From: Burkholderia guangdongensis
GTDB taxonomy: Bacteria > Pseudomonadota > Gammaproteobacteria > Burkholderiales > Burkholderiaceae
Assembly: GCF_013403875.1 (NCBI RefSeq)
Contig: NZ_JACBNX010000001.1
Coordinates: 1 to 64,000, forward strand
Direction of reading: 5' to 3'
Length of the DNA stretch: 64,000 nt
Made by a program: the position numbers and the translations under genes. The notes beneath the pieces are model-generated. The model searched no databases, was not told the origin of the DNA, and worked only from the letters and a program-made list of their open reading frames with translations. This document shows positions 35,871 to 44,088 of this stretch, in pieces (position 1 is the first letter of the stretch; every line of letters starts with the position of its first letter).

Positions 35871-36272
35871 TCAGCGCAGCGTCGTTTCGATCCGTGTGCC
35901 GCGCTTGATGAAGAGCGTGACGGGCGTCTTCTCGCTGATTTCGGCGAGGCGCTGGCGCTGGGCTTCGTCGAGCGGACCGTCTAGCGTCACGACGCGGCGC
36001 ACGTACTGGGCGCCTTCGCGGTCCGCGTGCAGCTCGGTGTGGACTTCGATGCGCGAAGGCGGCCAGCCTTTGCGCTGCATGTACATCCGCAACGTCGCGG
36101 CCGTGCAGGCGGCCAGGCCGGTCAGCACGAATTCGTAAGGCGCCGGGCCGCGGTTGCCGCCGCCTTCGCGTTCGGCTTCGTCGCCGATCAGCGCATGCGA
36201 GCCGGCTTGCAGGCCGACGACGTAGTTGGGGGCGTCAGGTTCGAGGACGGCGGCGGCTTGAATCAGCGGCAT
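35871..36272 (-). CDS. OsmC/Ohr-family peroxiredoxin-like protein
   Basis: 133 aa from ATG 36272 with GGAG. It has GDEAEREGGGNRGPAPYEFV, the active-site Cys in LAACTAATLRMYMQRKGWP and the C-terminal DGPLDEAQRQRLAEISEKTP then VTLFIKRGTRIET. Only one of the two OsmC cysteines is visible (the second position reads EKTPVT instead of KCPV), so classical disulfide-cycle peroxidase activity is doubtful and it is nearer the YhfA-like branch. Convergent with the Dyp gene, so the two peroxide-related genes are neighbours but separately transcribed. Confidence 0.87.
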   Translation of the reverse strand: MPLIQAAAVLEPDAPNYVVGLQAGSHALIGDEAEREGGGNRGPAPYEFVLTGLAACTAATLRMYMQRKGWPPSRIEVHTELHADREGAQYVRRVVTLDGPLDEAQRQRLAEISEKTPVTLFIKRGTRIETTLR

Positions 36273-36781
36273 GGCGGGGGGCTCCGGTGGATGTCGGTCA
36301 CGCTGCCGCGTCGCGCGGCGGCTCCGGGCGCCAGCATATCCGCTTCGTCCGCGTCGCGTCGACCACGAGATCGGCTCGCGTCGTTCGGCAATGGGCAATG
36401 GGCAATGTCCGCGTGTCACGTTACGGCAGGTCAAGCGTGGCAGGAAACGTTACGTGACGTCGGTGTCATTCGAGCGCATTTCCGCTCCCTTCGCATGCCG
36501 GCAATGCGCTGCGCGGCGACAGGTAGAACGCCTGAAAAATCAATCGGCAAATCGTTTGCGTGCCACGTGGCCATGCGGTCCGGCAAGGGCCGTTATTGCC
36601 TCTTGATCGGTGGGTGGCGCGGATATTGCGGAGGTATTCGCGCACGGTAGGCAAGGAACCCATAACCATCGCGCGCGTGACGCGCTCCCGCCCAACCGTT
36701 TGTCCGCGCTCCAAAGAAAAAAGGCGGTGACCAGCGCCTGCGCGAGAGCGGAAAGGAACACTTTAAGCATTCGGGGGAAGT
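36273..36781. other. 509-bp region without a gene
   Basis: No open frame with a ribosome site and plausible protein on either strand. It holds imperfect dyads around GTCACGTTAC and GTTACGTGAC (36414-36456) and a short duplication GGGCAATGGGCAATG (36394-36408). Probably the promoters of the OsmC gene and of the orphan transferase-like gene. Confidence 0.55.
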
Positions 36782-37681
36782 ATGACGATTAATCGGCAGG
36801 CCGGCGGAGGGGATTCGATGACCGCCGCGGCGATCCGCAATGTGTATGACGGGGCTGTGTGCCCGCCGATGGTGTGCCGCACGACGAGCAGAACCGCCGT
36901 ATCCGCGACCCGGTCGATGCTTGCTGGCTCGCTCGATTTCGCGGTCGTCGTGTCGGGCGCATTTATCGCGTCCTATGTGCATGTCGAGGACGACTCGCTC
37001 AACAGGCCCGGGCCGTGGCTCATCGTATGCGTCGTGCTGCTGACGCTCGCGGCCTTTTCGATGTTCGGCGTGTACGAGCCGTGGCGCGGTCGCCCGCTGT
37101 CCGCGCTGATCGCGCGCACGGGCGCGGGCTGGCTCGTCGCGCAGCTCTGCGCGCTCGCGCTGCTGCCCGTGCTGCCCGACGCCGGCCTCGTCGAATGGCC
37201 TCAGTTCGCGTACTGGGCCGGCCTGTCCGGCGTTGCCTTTATCGTGATTCGCGTGTTTGCGTGCGCGGTGCTCGCGCACGTGAGGCTCGCAGGGTTCGAC
37301 CTGTGCAAGGTCGCGATCGTCGGCGACGGCGCGTATGCGACGGATGTGATTGCCGGGCTGGCGTCGGCGAGCGAAAGCGGTTTCCGCGCCGTTGCGCTCT
37401 ATCACCCCGAGGGCGACGCCCTCACCACGCGCGAGGCGGTGCCGACCTTCGGCGATCTCGACGCGTTTGCGGCGGCCGTGCGAGCCGAGCGCGTGACGGA
37501 ACTGTGGTTTGCGATGCCGATGTCGGACGCGTGCGTGATTCAGGCGGTATTGCGCGAATTCGGCAGTGAAATCGCCCACGTTCGCGTGGTGCCGGACGAG
37601 CACGGTCTCGGCTCCATCTCCGGGGCGGCGACGCGCCTGATCGACATGCCGACGATCAATCTCGCGGTGCCGCTGGTGTAA
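36782..37681 (+). CDS. Orphan N-terminal half of an undecaprenyl-phosphate sugar transferase-like protein
   Basis: 299 aa behind GGGGGAAG. After a 40-residue polar start come membrane segments (SLDFAVVVSGAFIASYV, LIVCVVLLTLAAFSMFGVYE, GLSGVAFIVIRVFACAVLA) and a Rossmann-like domain (CKVAIVGDGAYATDVIAGLA, ELWFAMPMSDACVIQAVLRE, MPTINLAVPLV). This matches the first 270 residues of the BceB-type transferase encoded at 49649 segment for segment, but it stops where the catalytic transferase domain should begin. The end is clean, with no remnant downstream, so it is a stand-alone domain rather than a fresh truncation. Catalysis is not expected; a regulatory or scaffolding role is a guess. Confidence 0.75.
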   Translation: MTINRQAGGGDSMTAAAIRNVYDGAVCPPMVCRTTSRTAVSATRSMLAGSLDFAVVVSGAFIASYVHVEDDSLNRPGPWLIVCVVLLTLAAFSMFGVYEPWRGRPLSALIARTGAGWLVAQLCALALLPVLPDAGLVEWPQFAYWAGLSGVAFIVIRVFACAVLAHVRLAGFDLCKVAIVGDGAYATDVIAGLASASESGFRAVALYHPEGDALTTREAVPTFGDLDAFAAAVRAERVTELWFAMPMSDACVIQAVLREFGSEIAHVRVVPDEHGLGSISGAATRLIDMPTINLAVPLV

Positions 37682-37823
37682 GGCGCCGGTTTATTAATCC
37701 ACTGCATGAATCGACGCGTGCAATATTCATTTAATTTATTCACGCGGTTCGCGTACGCTGACCGTTTTGCCCGGGCGCCCGCGTGACGCGGCGCGCTCGG
37801 CGAGACGACGGAGGAGAACCGAC

Positions 37824-38840
37824 ATGTCCACGCTGATCAATCGTCAACTGCTGCTGAAGACGCGCCCGGACGCGCGTGTCGGCCGCGAGCATTTCTCGCT
37901 CGTCGAGACGCCGGTGCCCGAGCTCGCGCCCGGCGAAATCGTCGTGCGTGTGCTGTATCTGTCGATGGACCCGACGAACCGCGTGTGGATGAGCGACATT
38001 CCGCAATACCTGCCGCCGGTCGCGATCGGCGAGGTGATGCGCGCGCTCGGGATCGGGCGCGTCGTCGCGTCGCGTTCGCCGGATTTCGCGGAGGGCGATC
38101 TCGTGCAGGGGCTCGTCGGCTGGCAGGACTACATGGTCGCGACGGCCGAGCAGGCCGCGCAGTTCCTGACGCTGCCCGCGTCGCCGGGGCTGCCGCTGCC
38201 GACGCTGCTCGGCGCGTGCGGGATGAGCGGGCTGACCGCGTATTACGGCCTCACCGAGATCGCGCCGGTGCAGCCGGGCGAGACGCTCGTCGTGTCGGCG
38301 GCCGCGGGCTCGGTCGGCTCGATCGCCGGGCAGATCGGCAAGATTCACGGCGCGCGCGTCGTCGGCATCGCGGGCGGCGCGGACAAGTGCCGCTATCTGA
38401 CCGAGACGCTCGGCTTCGACGCGGCCGTCGACTACAAGGCCGACGACTTCAAGCAGCAGCTGAAGGCCGCGACGCCCGACGGCGTGCACGTGAACTTCGA
38501 GAACGTCGGCGGCGACGTGATGCGCGCGGTGCTGTCGCGGATGGTGATCGGCGGGCGCGTCGCGCTGTGCGGCGTGATCGCGAACTACAACAACACGCGG
38601 CCGACGGATGACGTCAGCGTGCTGATCTCGAAGCGGCTGACGATGCGCGGCTTCCTGATTCTCGATTACCGGAAGAGCCGCGAAGCGGTCGAGCAGCTCG
38701 GCGCGTGGCTGCTCGCCGGCAAGCTGAAGGCGGAGGAGACGGTCGCGGACGGGCTCGAGAACGCGCCCGAGGTGCTGAACCGGCTGTTCGACGGCAGCCA
38801 TCGCGGCAAGCTCGTGCTGCGCGTGGATCCGCAGGCGTGA
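37824..38840 (+). CDS. NADPH-dependent MDR oxidoreductase (leukotriene B4 dehydrogenase/prostaglandin reductase type)
   Basis: 338 aa behind GGAGGAG. Medium-chain reductase without zinc ligands: VRVLYLSMDPTNRVWMSD at the substrate side, nucleotide-binding VVSAAAGSVGSIAGQIGKI and the typical VHVNFENVGGDVMRAVLSRM and GVIANYNNT segments. The family reduces activated C=C bonds of enones; substrate unknown. Convergent with the AI-2E-type gene, 9 bp apart. Confidence 0.92.
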   Translation: MSTLINRQLLLKTRPDARVGREHFSLVETPVPELAPGEIVVRVLYLSMDPTNRVWMSDIPQYLPPVAIGEVMRALGIGRVVASRSPDFAEGDLVQGLVGWQDYMVATAEQAAQFLTLPASPGLPLPTLLGACGMSGLTAYYGLTEIAPVQPGETLVVSAAAGSVGSIAGQIGKIHGARVVGIAGGADKCRYLTETLGFDAAVDYKADDFKQQLKAATPDGVHVNFENVGGDVMRAVLSRMVIGGRVALCGVIANYNNTRPTDDVSVLISKRLTMRGFLILDYRKSREAVEQLGAWLLAGKLKAEETVADGLENAPEVLNRLFDGSHRGKLVLRVDPQA

Positions 38841-38849
38841 TAGTGGCTT

Positions 38850-39902
38850 TCACTCGCCTTCTTCGGTGCGGGTGAAAATATCCCAGCTCGCCATGAACAG
38901 CGCGGCGACGAGCGGCCCGATCACGAAGCCGTTGATGCCGAACACCGCCATCCCGCCGATCGTCGAGATCAGCACCGCCCAGTCGGGCATTTTCGTGTCC
39001 TTGCCGACGAGCACCGGGCGCAGCAGGTTGTCGACCATCCCGATCACGCCGACGCAGAACGCGACGAGGATCACGCATTTCCAGACCGCGCCGATGATCA
39101 GGAAGTAGATCGCGGCCGGCACCCACACGAGCCCGGCGCCGATCGCGGGCAGCAGCGACAGGAACGCCATCAGCGAGCCCCACAGCACGACGCCGTCGAT
39201 CCCGAGGATCCAGAAGATCAGCGCGCCCAGCGCACCCTGCACGAGCGCGACCGCGATGTTTCCCTTGACGGTGGCGCGCACCACGGTCGTGAACTTCGTC
39301 AGCAGCAGGCCCTTGTGCGCCTCGTCGAGCGGCAGCGCGCGGCGCACGCGGCGGCCGATCTCGCCGCCGTCGCGCAACAGGAAGAACACCAGATACAGCA
39401 TCACGCCGAAGCTGACGACGAACTGGAACGTGTTCTGGCCGATGCTGAGCGCCTGCGACGCGACGAACTGGCTGATCTGCGCGGCGCCGTCGGTCAGCCG
39501 TTTCTGGATGCTCGGGATGTCGTTCAGCCCGTAACTGGCGAGCAGATGCTGGACGGACGTCGGCAGCGCGTGCAGCGCGTCCTTGAAGTACGTCGTGTAG
39601 TTCGGCTGCGCGCTCTTGATCTCCTGATACACGTAAGCGATTTCCTGCACGAGCGTCGCGGTCACGAACACGAGCGGCAGGATCACGATCAGGATGATCA
39701 GCGTCATCGTCAGCAGCGCGGCGAAATTGCGCCGCTTGCCGAGCCGGGCCGCGAGCCAGCGCTGGATCGGCTGGAACAGGATCGCCAGGATGGCCCCCCA
39801 GAAGATCGCGCCGAAGAACGGCGCGAGGATCCAGCAGAGCCCGATCGTGACGACGAACAGCAGGAAATGGAAGAATTTTTGGTGATCGTTTCCGCTATCC
39901 AT
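38850..39902 (-). CDS. AI-2E (YdiK/PerM)-family membrane transporter
   Basis: 350 aa from ATG 39902 (MDSGNDHQKFFHFLLFVVTI). Seven to eight membrane segments in the family pattern: paired N-terminal helices, a long periplasmic helical stretch (QNTFQFVVSFGVMLYLVFFL), then the conserved LPAIGAGLVWVPAAIYFLII and FGINGFVIGPLVAALF. Despite the family name, autoinducer-2 export is shown for only some members. The frame runs open far upstream only because it crosses a 42-bp repeat array; that extension is not real coding. Confidence 0.9.
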   Translation of the reverse strand: MDSGNDHQKFFHFLLFVVTIGLCWILAPFFGAIFWGAILAILFQPIQRWLAARLGKRRNFAALLTMTLIILIVILPLVFVTATLVQEIAYVYQEIKSAQPNYTTYFKDALHALPTSVQHLLASYGLNDIPSIQKRLTDGAAQISQFVASQALSIGQNTFQFVVSFGVMLYLVFFLLRDGGEIGRRVRRALPLDEAHKGLLLTKFTTVVRATVKGNIAVALVQGALGALIFWILGIDGVVLWGSLMAFLSLLPAIGAGLVWVPAAIYFLIIGAVWKCVILVAFCVGVIGMVDNLLRPVLVGKDTKMPDWAVLISTIGGMAVFGINGFVIGPLVAALFMASWDIFTRTEEGE

Positions 39903-40081
39903 GATGCGTTCGCGTATCGGTTGGATGATCTCGAATGCCCGGGTGCCTGCCGGGGCGGCCTGTACGACGGACGGCTCGAACCGGAGTATGCCCGCAAAGA
40001 CGCGGCGCTGATAGGTGTGAACATTCCACGGCCCCGACCAGGGGAGCCGCGTGTCCGGACTTCCGACCTGCGCGTGCGGCG

Positions 40082-40622
40082 GTTTGATCTCCGCGCCCGG
40101 ACCTCCAGCGTCCGTGTACGAGGGCCTGACCGCCGCACTCGGACCTCTGGCCGCCGTGCGTGAATGTTTGACCGCCGCACTCGGACCTCCGGCCGCCGTG
40201 CGCGAGTGTTTGACCGCCGCACTCGGACCTCCGACCGCCGTGCGCGAGTGTTTGACCGCCGCACGTGGACCTCCGACCGCCGTGCGCGAGTGTTTGACCG
40301 CCGCACGTGGACCTCCGACCGCCATGCGCGAGTGTTTAACCTCGGGCACGCGGACCTCTGACCGCCGCGCGCGGACCTCCGGCCTCCGCGCACGACGGTT
40401 CAACCGCCACACGCGGACCTGCGGCCGCCGGACACGGCGGTTTAACCTCGGAAACGCGGACCTCCGACCGCCGCGCACGAGGGTTTGACCGGGACACGCG
40501 GACCTCCGGCCGCCACGCATGAGGGTTTGACCGGAACACGCGGACCTCCGGCCGCCACGCACGGCGGTTTGACCACCGCACGCGGACCTCCGATCTCCGC
40601 GTACGGCGGTTTGACCGTGACG
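40082..40622. repeat. 42-bp minisatellite
   Basis: About thirteen imperfect head-to-tail copies of a 42-bp unit (consensus opening GTTTGACCGCCGCACGCGGA then CCTCCGGCCGCC...). Starts are regular at 40082, 40124, 40166, 40208, 40250, 40292 and 40334, followed by a phase break and degenerate copies up to 40609. Because 42 is a multiple of three and units lack stops, several frames on both strands stay open with 14-residue repeats; there is no start signal or sensible protein. It separates the AI-2E-type gene from the DGPF module. Confidence 0.93.
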
Positions 40623-40698
40623 TCGGCGCGGCGCCGGCTCAGAATAACGAACCGTCGACGGCGCACCGCCGTCGCGAGCTGAATGAAAGGAGTTCCGG

Positions 40699-41052
40699 AT
40701 GGCCTACATGCTGCTGATAGTCGAGCCGGTCGGCGAGCGCGCGCAGCGCACGCTCGCCGAAGGGCAGGAGCTGTACGCGAGGATGCAGGATTTCGCGGCG
40801 ACGTTGCAGGCGCGCGGCGTGCTGCGCGGCGTCGAGTCGCTCGAATCGGCCGAGCGCGGTGCGCGCGTGCGGGTTCGCGGCGGCGAAACGCAGTTGATCG
40901 ACGGCCCGTTCGCCGAAGCGAAGGAGATGATCGGCGGCTTCTTCGTCGTCGACGTCGATACGCAGGCCGAAGCGATCGCGATCGCGCGCGAGTGCCCGGC
41001 GGCGCAATGGGCGACGGTCGAGGTGCGCGCGGTCGGCCCGTGCTTTCTGTGA
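40699..41052 (+). CDS. YCII/DGPF-domain protein 1
   Basis: 117 aa behind AAAGGAG. DGPF-type YciI-related fold: MAYMLLIVEPVGERAQ, the name-giving DGPFAEAKEMIGGFFVVDVD and the C-terminal VEVRAVGPCF. DGPF proteins are small dimeric ferredoxin-like proteins of unsettled function that co-occur with ECF42 sigma factors. First gene of the four-gene module. Confidence 0.88.
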   Translation: MAYMLLIVEPVGERAQRTLAEGQELYARMQDFAATLQARGVLRGVESLESAERGARVRVRGGETQLIDGPFAEAKEMIGGFFVVDVDTQAEAIAIARECPAAQWATVEVRAVGPCFL

Positions 41053-41089
41053 ACGCATTTAGGTATTTACCCTGATGCGTTCGTTCGCC

Positions 41090-41116
41090 TGTCGATCGGG
41101 CCTGCGGTCGCGCGTC
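41090..41116 (+). promoter_or_regulatory. Candidate ECF42 promoter
   Basis: TGTCGA (41090-41095), 17 nt, then CGTC (41113-41116), matching the TGTCGA / CGTC-type motif reported for ECF42 sigma factors. It sits 60 bp before the second DGPF gene, in the only sizeable gap of the module, so the sigma factor may transcribe its own operon. Confidence 0.55.
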
Positions 41117-41175
41117 GTGCTGGCAGAGCGCCGGCGAATCGGCGCCGCAACCGATCCGCTCAAGGAGAGAACACG

Positions 41176-41598
41176 ATGCGATTCATGATCATGGTGAAGG
41201 CGAATGCGATCAGCGAATCGGGCGCGATGCCCGACGAAAGCCTGATCGCCGCGATGGCGACGTACCACGAGGCGCTCGCGAAGGCGGGCGTGCTGCTCGA
41301 CGCGTCCGGCCTGCAGCCGAGCGCGAAGGGCTGGCGGATCCGCTACGCGGACGGCAAGGGCACGGTGGTCGACGGGCCGTTCGCGGAGACGAAGGAGCTG
41401 ATCGCCGGCTATACGCTGATCCAGGTGCGCTCGCGCGACGAGGCGCTCGAATGGGCGCGGCGCTTCCCGGCGCCGTTCGGCGCGCAGATGGACGGCGAAA
41501 TCGAAGTGCGCCCGCTCTTCGAGCTCGACGACTTCGCGCAGAGCGACGCGGTCGAGCGGTTCCGCGAGCTCGAGACGACGCGCCACCCGGCCGGCTGA
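41176..41598 (+). CDS. YCII/DGPF-domain protein 2
   Basis: 140 aa behind AAGGAGAG. MRFMIMVKANAISESGAMPD, KGTVVDGPFAETKELIAGYT and VRSRDEALEWARRFPAPFGA are the family pattern, including the DGPF motif itself. The C-terminus (ELDDFAQSDAVERFRELET) resembles other ECF42-linked members. Paralog of the preceding gene; the role is unknown. Confidence 0.9.
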   Translation: MRFMIMVKANAISESGAMPDESLIAAMATYHEALAKAGVLLDASGLQPSAKGWRIRYADGKGTVVDGPFAETKELIAGYTLIQVRSRDEALEWARRFPAPFGAQMDGEIEVRPLFELDDFAQSDAVERFRELETTRHPAG

Positions 41599-41639
41599 AC
41601 GCAGTATCCCTATTCATATAGACAGAAAAGGAGCGAACC

Positions 41640-42059
41640 ATGCACCAACAGATTTTCGTGAACCTGCCGGTCGCCGACCTGCCGCGCGCGAAGACGTTCT
41701 ATATTGCGCTCGGCTTCGAGACGGTGCCCGCGTATACGAACGACGACGCGGCGTGCATCAAGCTCGGCGACACGATCTTCGCGATGCTGCTCGTGAAGCC
41801 GTTCTTCCAGAGCTTCACCGACAAGGCGCTCGCCGATCCCGCGACGCATCTGCAGACGCTGCTGTGCCTGTCGTGCGCGAGCCGCGACGAAGTCGACGCG
41901 CTCGTCGTGAAGGCGCGCGCGGCCGGCGGCGCGATCCCGCGCGCGCCGCAGGAGTATCCGGGCATGTACGGCCACAGCTTCGCGGACCCGGACGGGCACA
42001 CGTGGGAGCTGATGTACGTCGCGCCGGACGCGCCGCCGCCGCACGGATCCGAATCGTGA
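41640..42059 (+). CDS. VOC (glyoxalase/bleomycin-resistance) family protein
   Basis: 139 aa behind AAGGAG. Two beta-alpha-beta modules: QQIFVNLPVADLPRAKTFYI at the start and GHSFADPDGHTWELMYV at the end, the second with the usual His/Glu metal-ligand positions. Members isomerise or cleave small molecules or merely bind them. Its stop overlaps the sigma factor start as GTGA. Confidence 0.9.
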   Translation: MHQQIFVNLPVADLPRAKTFYIALGFETVPAYTNDDAACIKLGDTIFAMLLVKPFFQSFTDKALADPATHLQTLLCLSCASRDEVDALVVKARAAGGAIPRAPQEYPGMYGHSFADPDGHTWELMYVAPDAPPPHGSES

Positions 42060-43327
42060 CGCAGCAGGCGGCCACGCTCCGTGCGGTCGAGGCCGCCTGG
42101 CGAATCGAGGCGCCGAAGATCATCGCGCGCGCCGCGCGGGTCGTGCGCGATGTCGGCGTCGCGGAGGAGCTCGCGCAGGACACGCTCGTCGCGGCGCTCG
42201 AGCACTGGCCCGTCGACGGCGTGCCCGACAATCCGGCCGCGTGGCTGATGACGGCGGTGAAGCGTCGCGCGCTCGATCGCGTCCGCCAGGAGGCGCTGCA
42301 CATGACGAAGCGCGAGCAGCACGGCTACGAGCTCGACGCGCTCGGCGCGCACGTCGTGCCCGACATTGCGGACGCGATCGCCGACGCGCAGGACGACGAC
42401 ATCGGCGACGATCTGCTGCGGCTGATCTTCATCGCGTGCCACCCGGTGCTGTCGACCGACGCGCGCGTCGCGCTGACGCTGCGCCTGCTCGGCGGGCTGA
42501 CGACGGGCGAGATCGCGCGCGCGTTCCTGACGCCCGAGCCGACGATCGCGCAGCGGATCGTGCGCGCGAAGCGCACGCTCGCGGCCGCGCGCGTGCCGTT
42601 CGAGGTGCCGCGTGCCGACGAGCGGCCCGCGCGCGTCGCGTCGGTGCTCGCGGTGATTTATCTGATCTTCAACGAAGGCTACGCGGCGACGGCCGGCGAC
42701 GACTGGACGCGCCCCGCACTGTGCGACGAGGCGCTGCGGCTCGGCCGCGTGCTCGCCGGGCTCGCGGCCGACGACAGCGAAGTGCACGGGCTCGTCGCGC
42801 TGATGGAGCTGCAGGCGTCGCGGATGCACGCGCGCATCGACGCGCAGGGGCGTCCGGTGCTGCTGCTCGACCAGGACCGCGGCCGCTGGGATCCGCTGCT
42901 GATCCGGCGCGGCTTCGCGGCGCTCGAGCGCGCGCAGCGGCTCGGCGGCGTGCGCGGGCCGTATGCGCTGCAGGCGGCGCTCGCCGCGTGCCATGCGCGC
43001 GCGCGGCACGCGGCCGACACCGACTGGGCGCAGATCGTCGCGTTGTACGACGCGCTCGCCGAGGTGTCGCCGTCGCCGGTCGTCGAGCTGAACCGCGCGG
43101 TCGCGGTCGGGATGGCGTTCGGCCCGGCGGCCGCGCTCGCGCTCGTCGACGCGCTGCGCGACGATCCCGCGCTCGCGCGCTATCACTGGTTGCCGAGCGT
43201 GCGCGGCGATCTGCTCGCGAAGCTCGGCCGCGCGGACGAAGCGCGGGCCGAATTCCGCCGCGCGGCGGCGCTCACGCGCAACGCGCGCGAGCGCGAGCTG
43301 CTGCTCACACGCGCGGATCGGGCGTGA
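42056..43327 (+). CDS. ECF42-type RNA polymerase sigma factor with C-terminal TPR-like extension
   Basis: 423 aa, GTG start overlapping the VOC stop (translational coupling). Residues 15-85 are sigma region 2 (VGVAEELAQDTLVAALEHWP, NPAAWLMTAVKRRALDRVRQ), residues 125-180 region 4 (ARVALTLRLLGGLTTGEIAR, FLTPEPTIAQRIVRAKRTLA). The remaining 240 residues (YLIFNEGYAAT, LARLxALM-type helical pairs, SPSPVVELNRAVAVGMAFGP) are the extension that defines ECF42/SigJ-like factors. These lack a membrane anti-sigma and are linked to DGPF genes, exactly the context here. The inducing signal is unknown. Confidence 0.9.
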   Translation: MTQQAATLRAVEAAWRIEAPKIIARAARVVRDVGVAEELAQDTLVAALEHWPVDGVPDNPAAWLMTAVKRRALDRVRQEALHMTKREQHGYELDALGAHVVPDIADAIADAQDDDIGDDLLRLIFIACHPVLSTDARVALTLRLLGGLTTGEIARAFLTPEPTIAQRIVRAKRTLAAARVPFEVPRADERPARVASVLAVIYLIFNEGYAATAGDDWTRPALCDEALRLGRVLAGLAADDSEVHGLVALMELQASRMHARIDAQGRPVLLLDQDRGRWDPLLIRRGFAALERAQRLGGVRGPYALQAALAACHARARHAADTDWAQIVALYDALAEVSPSPVVELNRAVAVGMAFGPAAALALVDALRDDPALARYHWLPSVRGDLLAKLGRADEARAEFRRAAALTRNARERELLLTRADRA

Positions 43328-43368
43328 CGCGCCTGCCCGACGACTATCGCGCGGATTGAAAAAGCCTA

Positions 43369-43398
43369 TTGGGGAACGCGTGCGCGAGCGCCTAGATT
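43369..43398 (+). promoter_or_regulatory. Putative sigma70-like promoter of the rubrerythrin operon
   Basis: TTGGGG (43369-43374), 18-nt spacer, TAGATT (43393-43398), about 100 bp before the rubrerythrin start. A moderate match only. Confidence 0.35.
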
Positions 43399-43495
43399 GA
43401 ATAGCACGGCGCGGCGGCCGTGTGCCGCACGCATCGTTCCCCACAATCACCGGTCCGGCTCGGCGCTCGGCCACGCCGGCCGCACGGAGGCGCAG

Positions 43496-43918
43496 ATGGC
43501 TCAGCTCAAAGGCAGCAAAACCGAAGAGAACCTGAAGTTCGCATTCGCGGGCGAATCGCAGGCGAACCGACGTTACCTGTATTTCGCGTCGAAGGCGGAC
43601 GTGGAAGGGCAGAACGACGTCGCCGCGCTGTTCCGCTCGACCGCCGAAGGCGAGACCGGGCATGCGCATGGCCATCTCGAGTATCTCGAAGCGGTCGGCG
43701 ATCCGGCGACCGGGCTGCCGTTCGGCTCGTCGCGGCTGAACCTCGAATCGGCGATCGCGGGCGAGACCCACGAGTACACCGACATGTACCCGGGCATGGC
43801 GAAGGTCGCGCGCGAAGAAGGCTTCGACGAAATCGCGAACTGGTTCGAGACGCTCGCGAAAGCGGAGCGCAGCCACGCGAACCGCTATACGAAGGCGCTC
43901 GACGCACTCGTCGATTGA
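43496..43918 (+). CDS. Rubrerythrin-family di-iron protein without rubredoxin domain
   Basis: 140 aa from ATG 43496 behind CGGAGG. Ferritin-like four-helix bundle: [60 protein letters not shown] and [20 protein letters not shown]. The ExxH-type ligands for both irons are present, but the C-terminal rubredoxin-like CxxC zinc/iron knuckle of classical rubrerythrin is absent, so electrons must come from a partner. The next two genes (Fe-S oxidoreductase, DUF3501) are its conserved companions in proteobacteria. Likely peroxide or iron stress defence in the cytoplasm. Confidence 0.92.
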   Translation: MAQLKGSKTEENLKFAFAGESQANRRYLYFASKADVEGQNDVAALFRSTAEGETGHAHGHLEYLEAVGDPATGLPFGSSRLNLESAIAGETHEYTDMYPGMAKVAREEGFDEIANWFETLAKAERSHANRYTKALDALVD

Positions 43919-43978
43919 TTCCGCACTCGTCGATTGATTTTGCGCTCGTCGACTGATTCCGCGCGGGTCGACTGATTC
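43903..43978. repeat. 19-bp tandem repeat x4 spanning the rubrerythrin stop
   Basis: CGCACTCGTCGATTGATTC (43903), then CGCACTCGTCGATTGATTT (43922), TGCGCTCGTCGACTGATTC (43941) and CGCGCGGGTCGACTGATTC (43960). The first copy encodes the last residues and the TGA stop (43916-43918); the others repeat TGA in shifting frames. Confidence 0.93.
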
Positions 43979-44088
43979 GCGGGCCGCGCGCCGGCCCGTG
44001 TGCGCGCGTCCCGTTCAAGACCGCCGCGTCGCGCTTGCCGTGACACGCGGCGGGCGCACGCGCGCATTTCGTTTCGCTGGAGCGCCTC

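Noticed and set aside
40051..40488. Plus-strand repeat protein (14-residue units AVRECLTAALGPPT)
   Set aside because: It arises only because the 42-bp unit is a multiple of three and lacks stops; no start signal, and equally open frames exist on the other strand.
38850..40562. AI-2E-type protein with an extra 220-residue N-terminus
   Set aside because: The extension is translated 42-bp repeat with no ribosome site; the family start at 39902 is clear.
40082..40622. CRISPR array
   Set aside because: Contiguous degenerate 42-bp units with no unique spacers.
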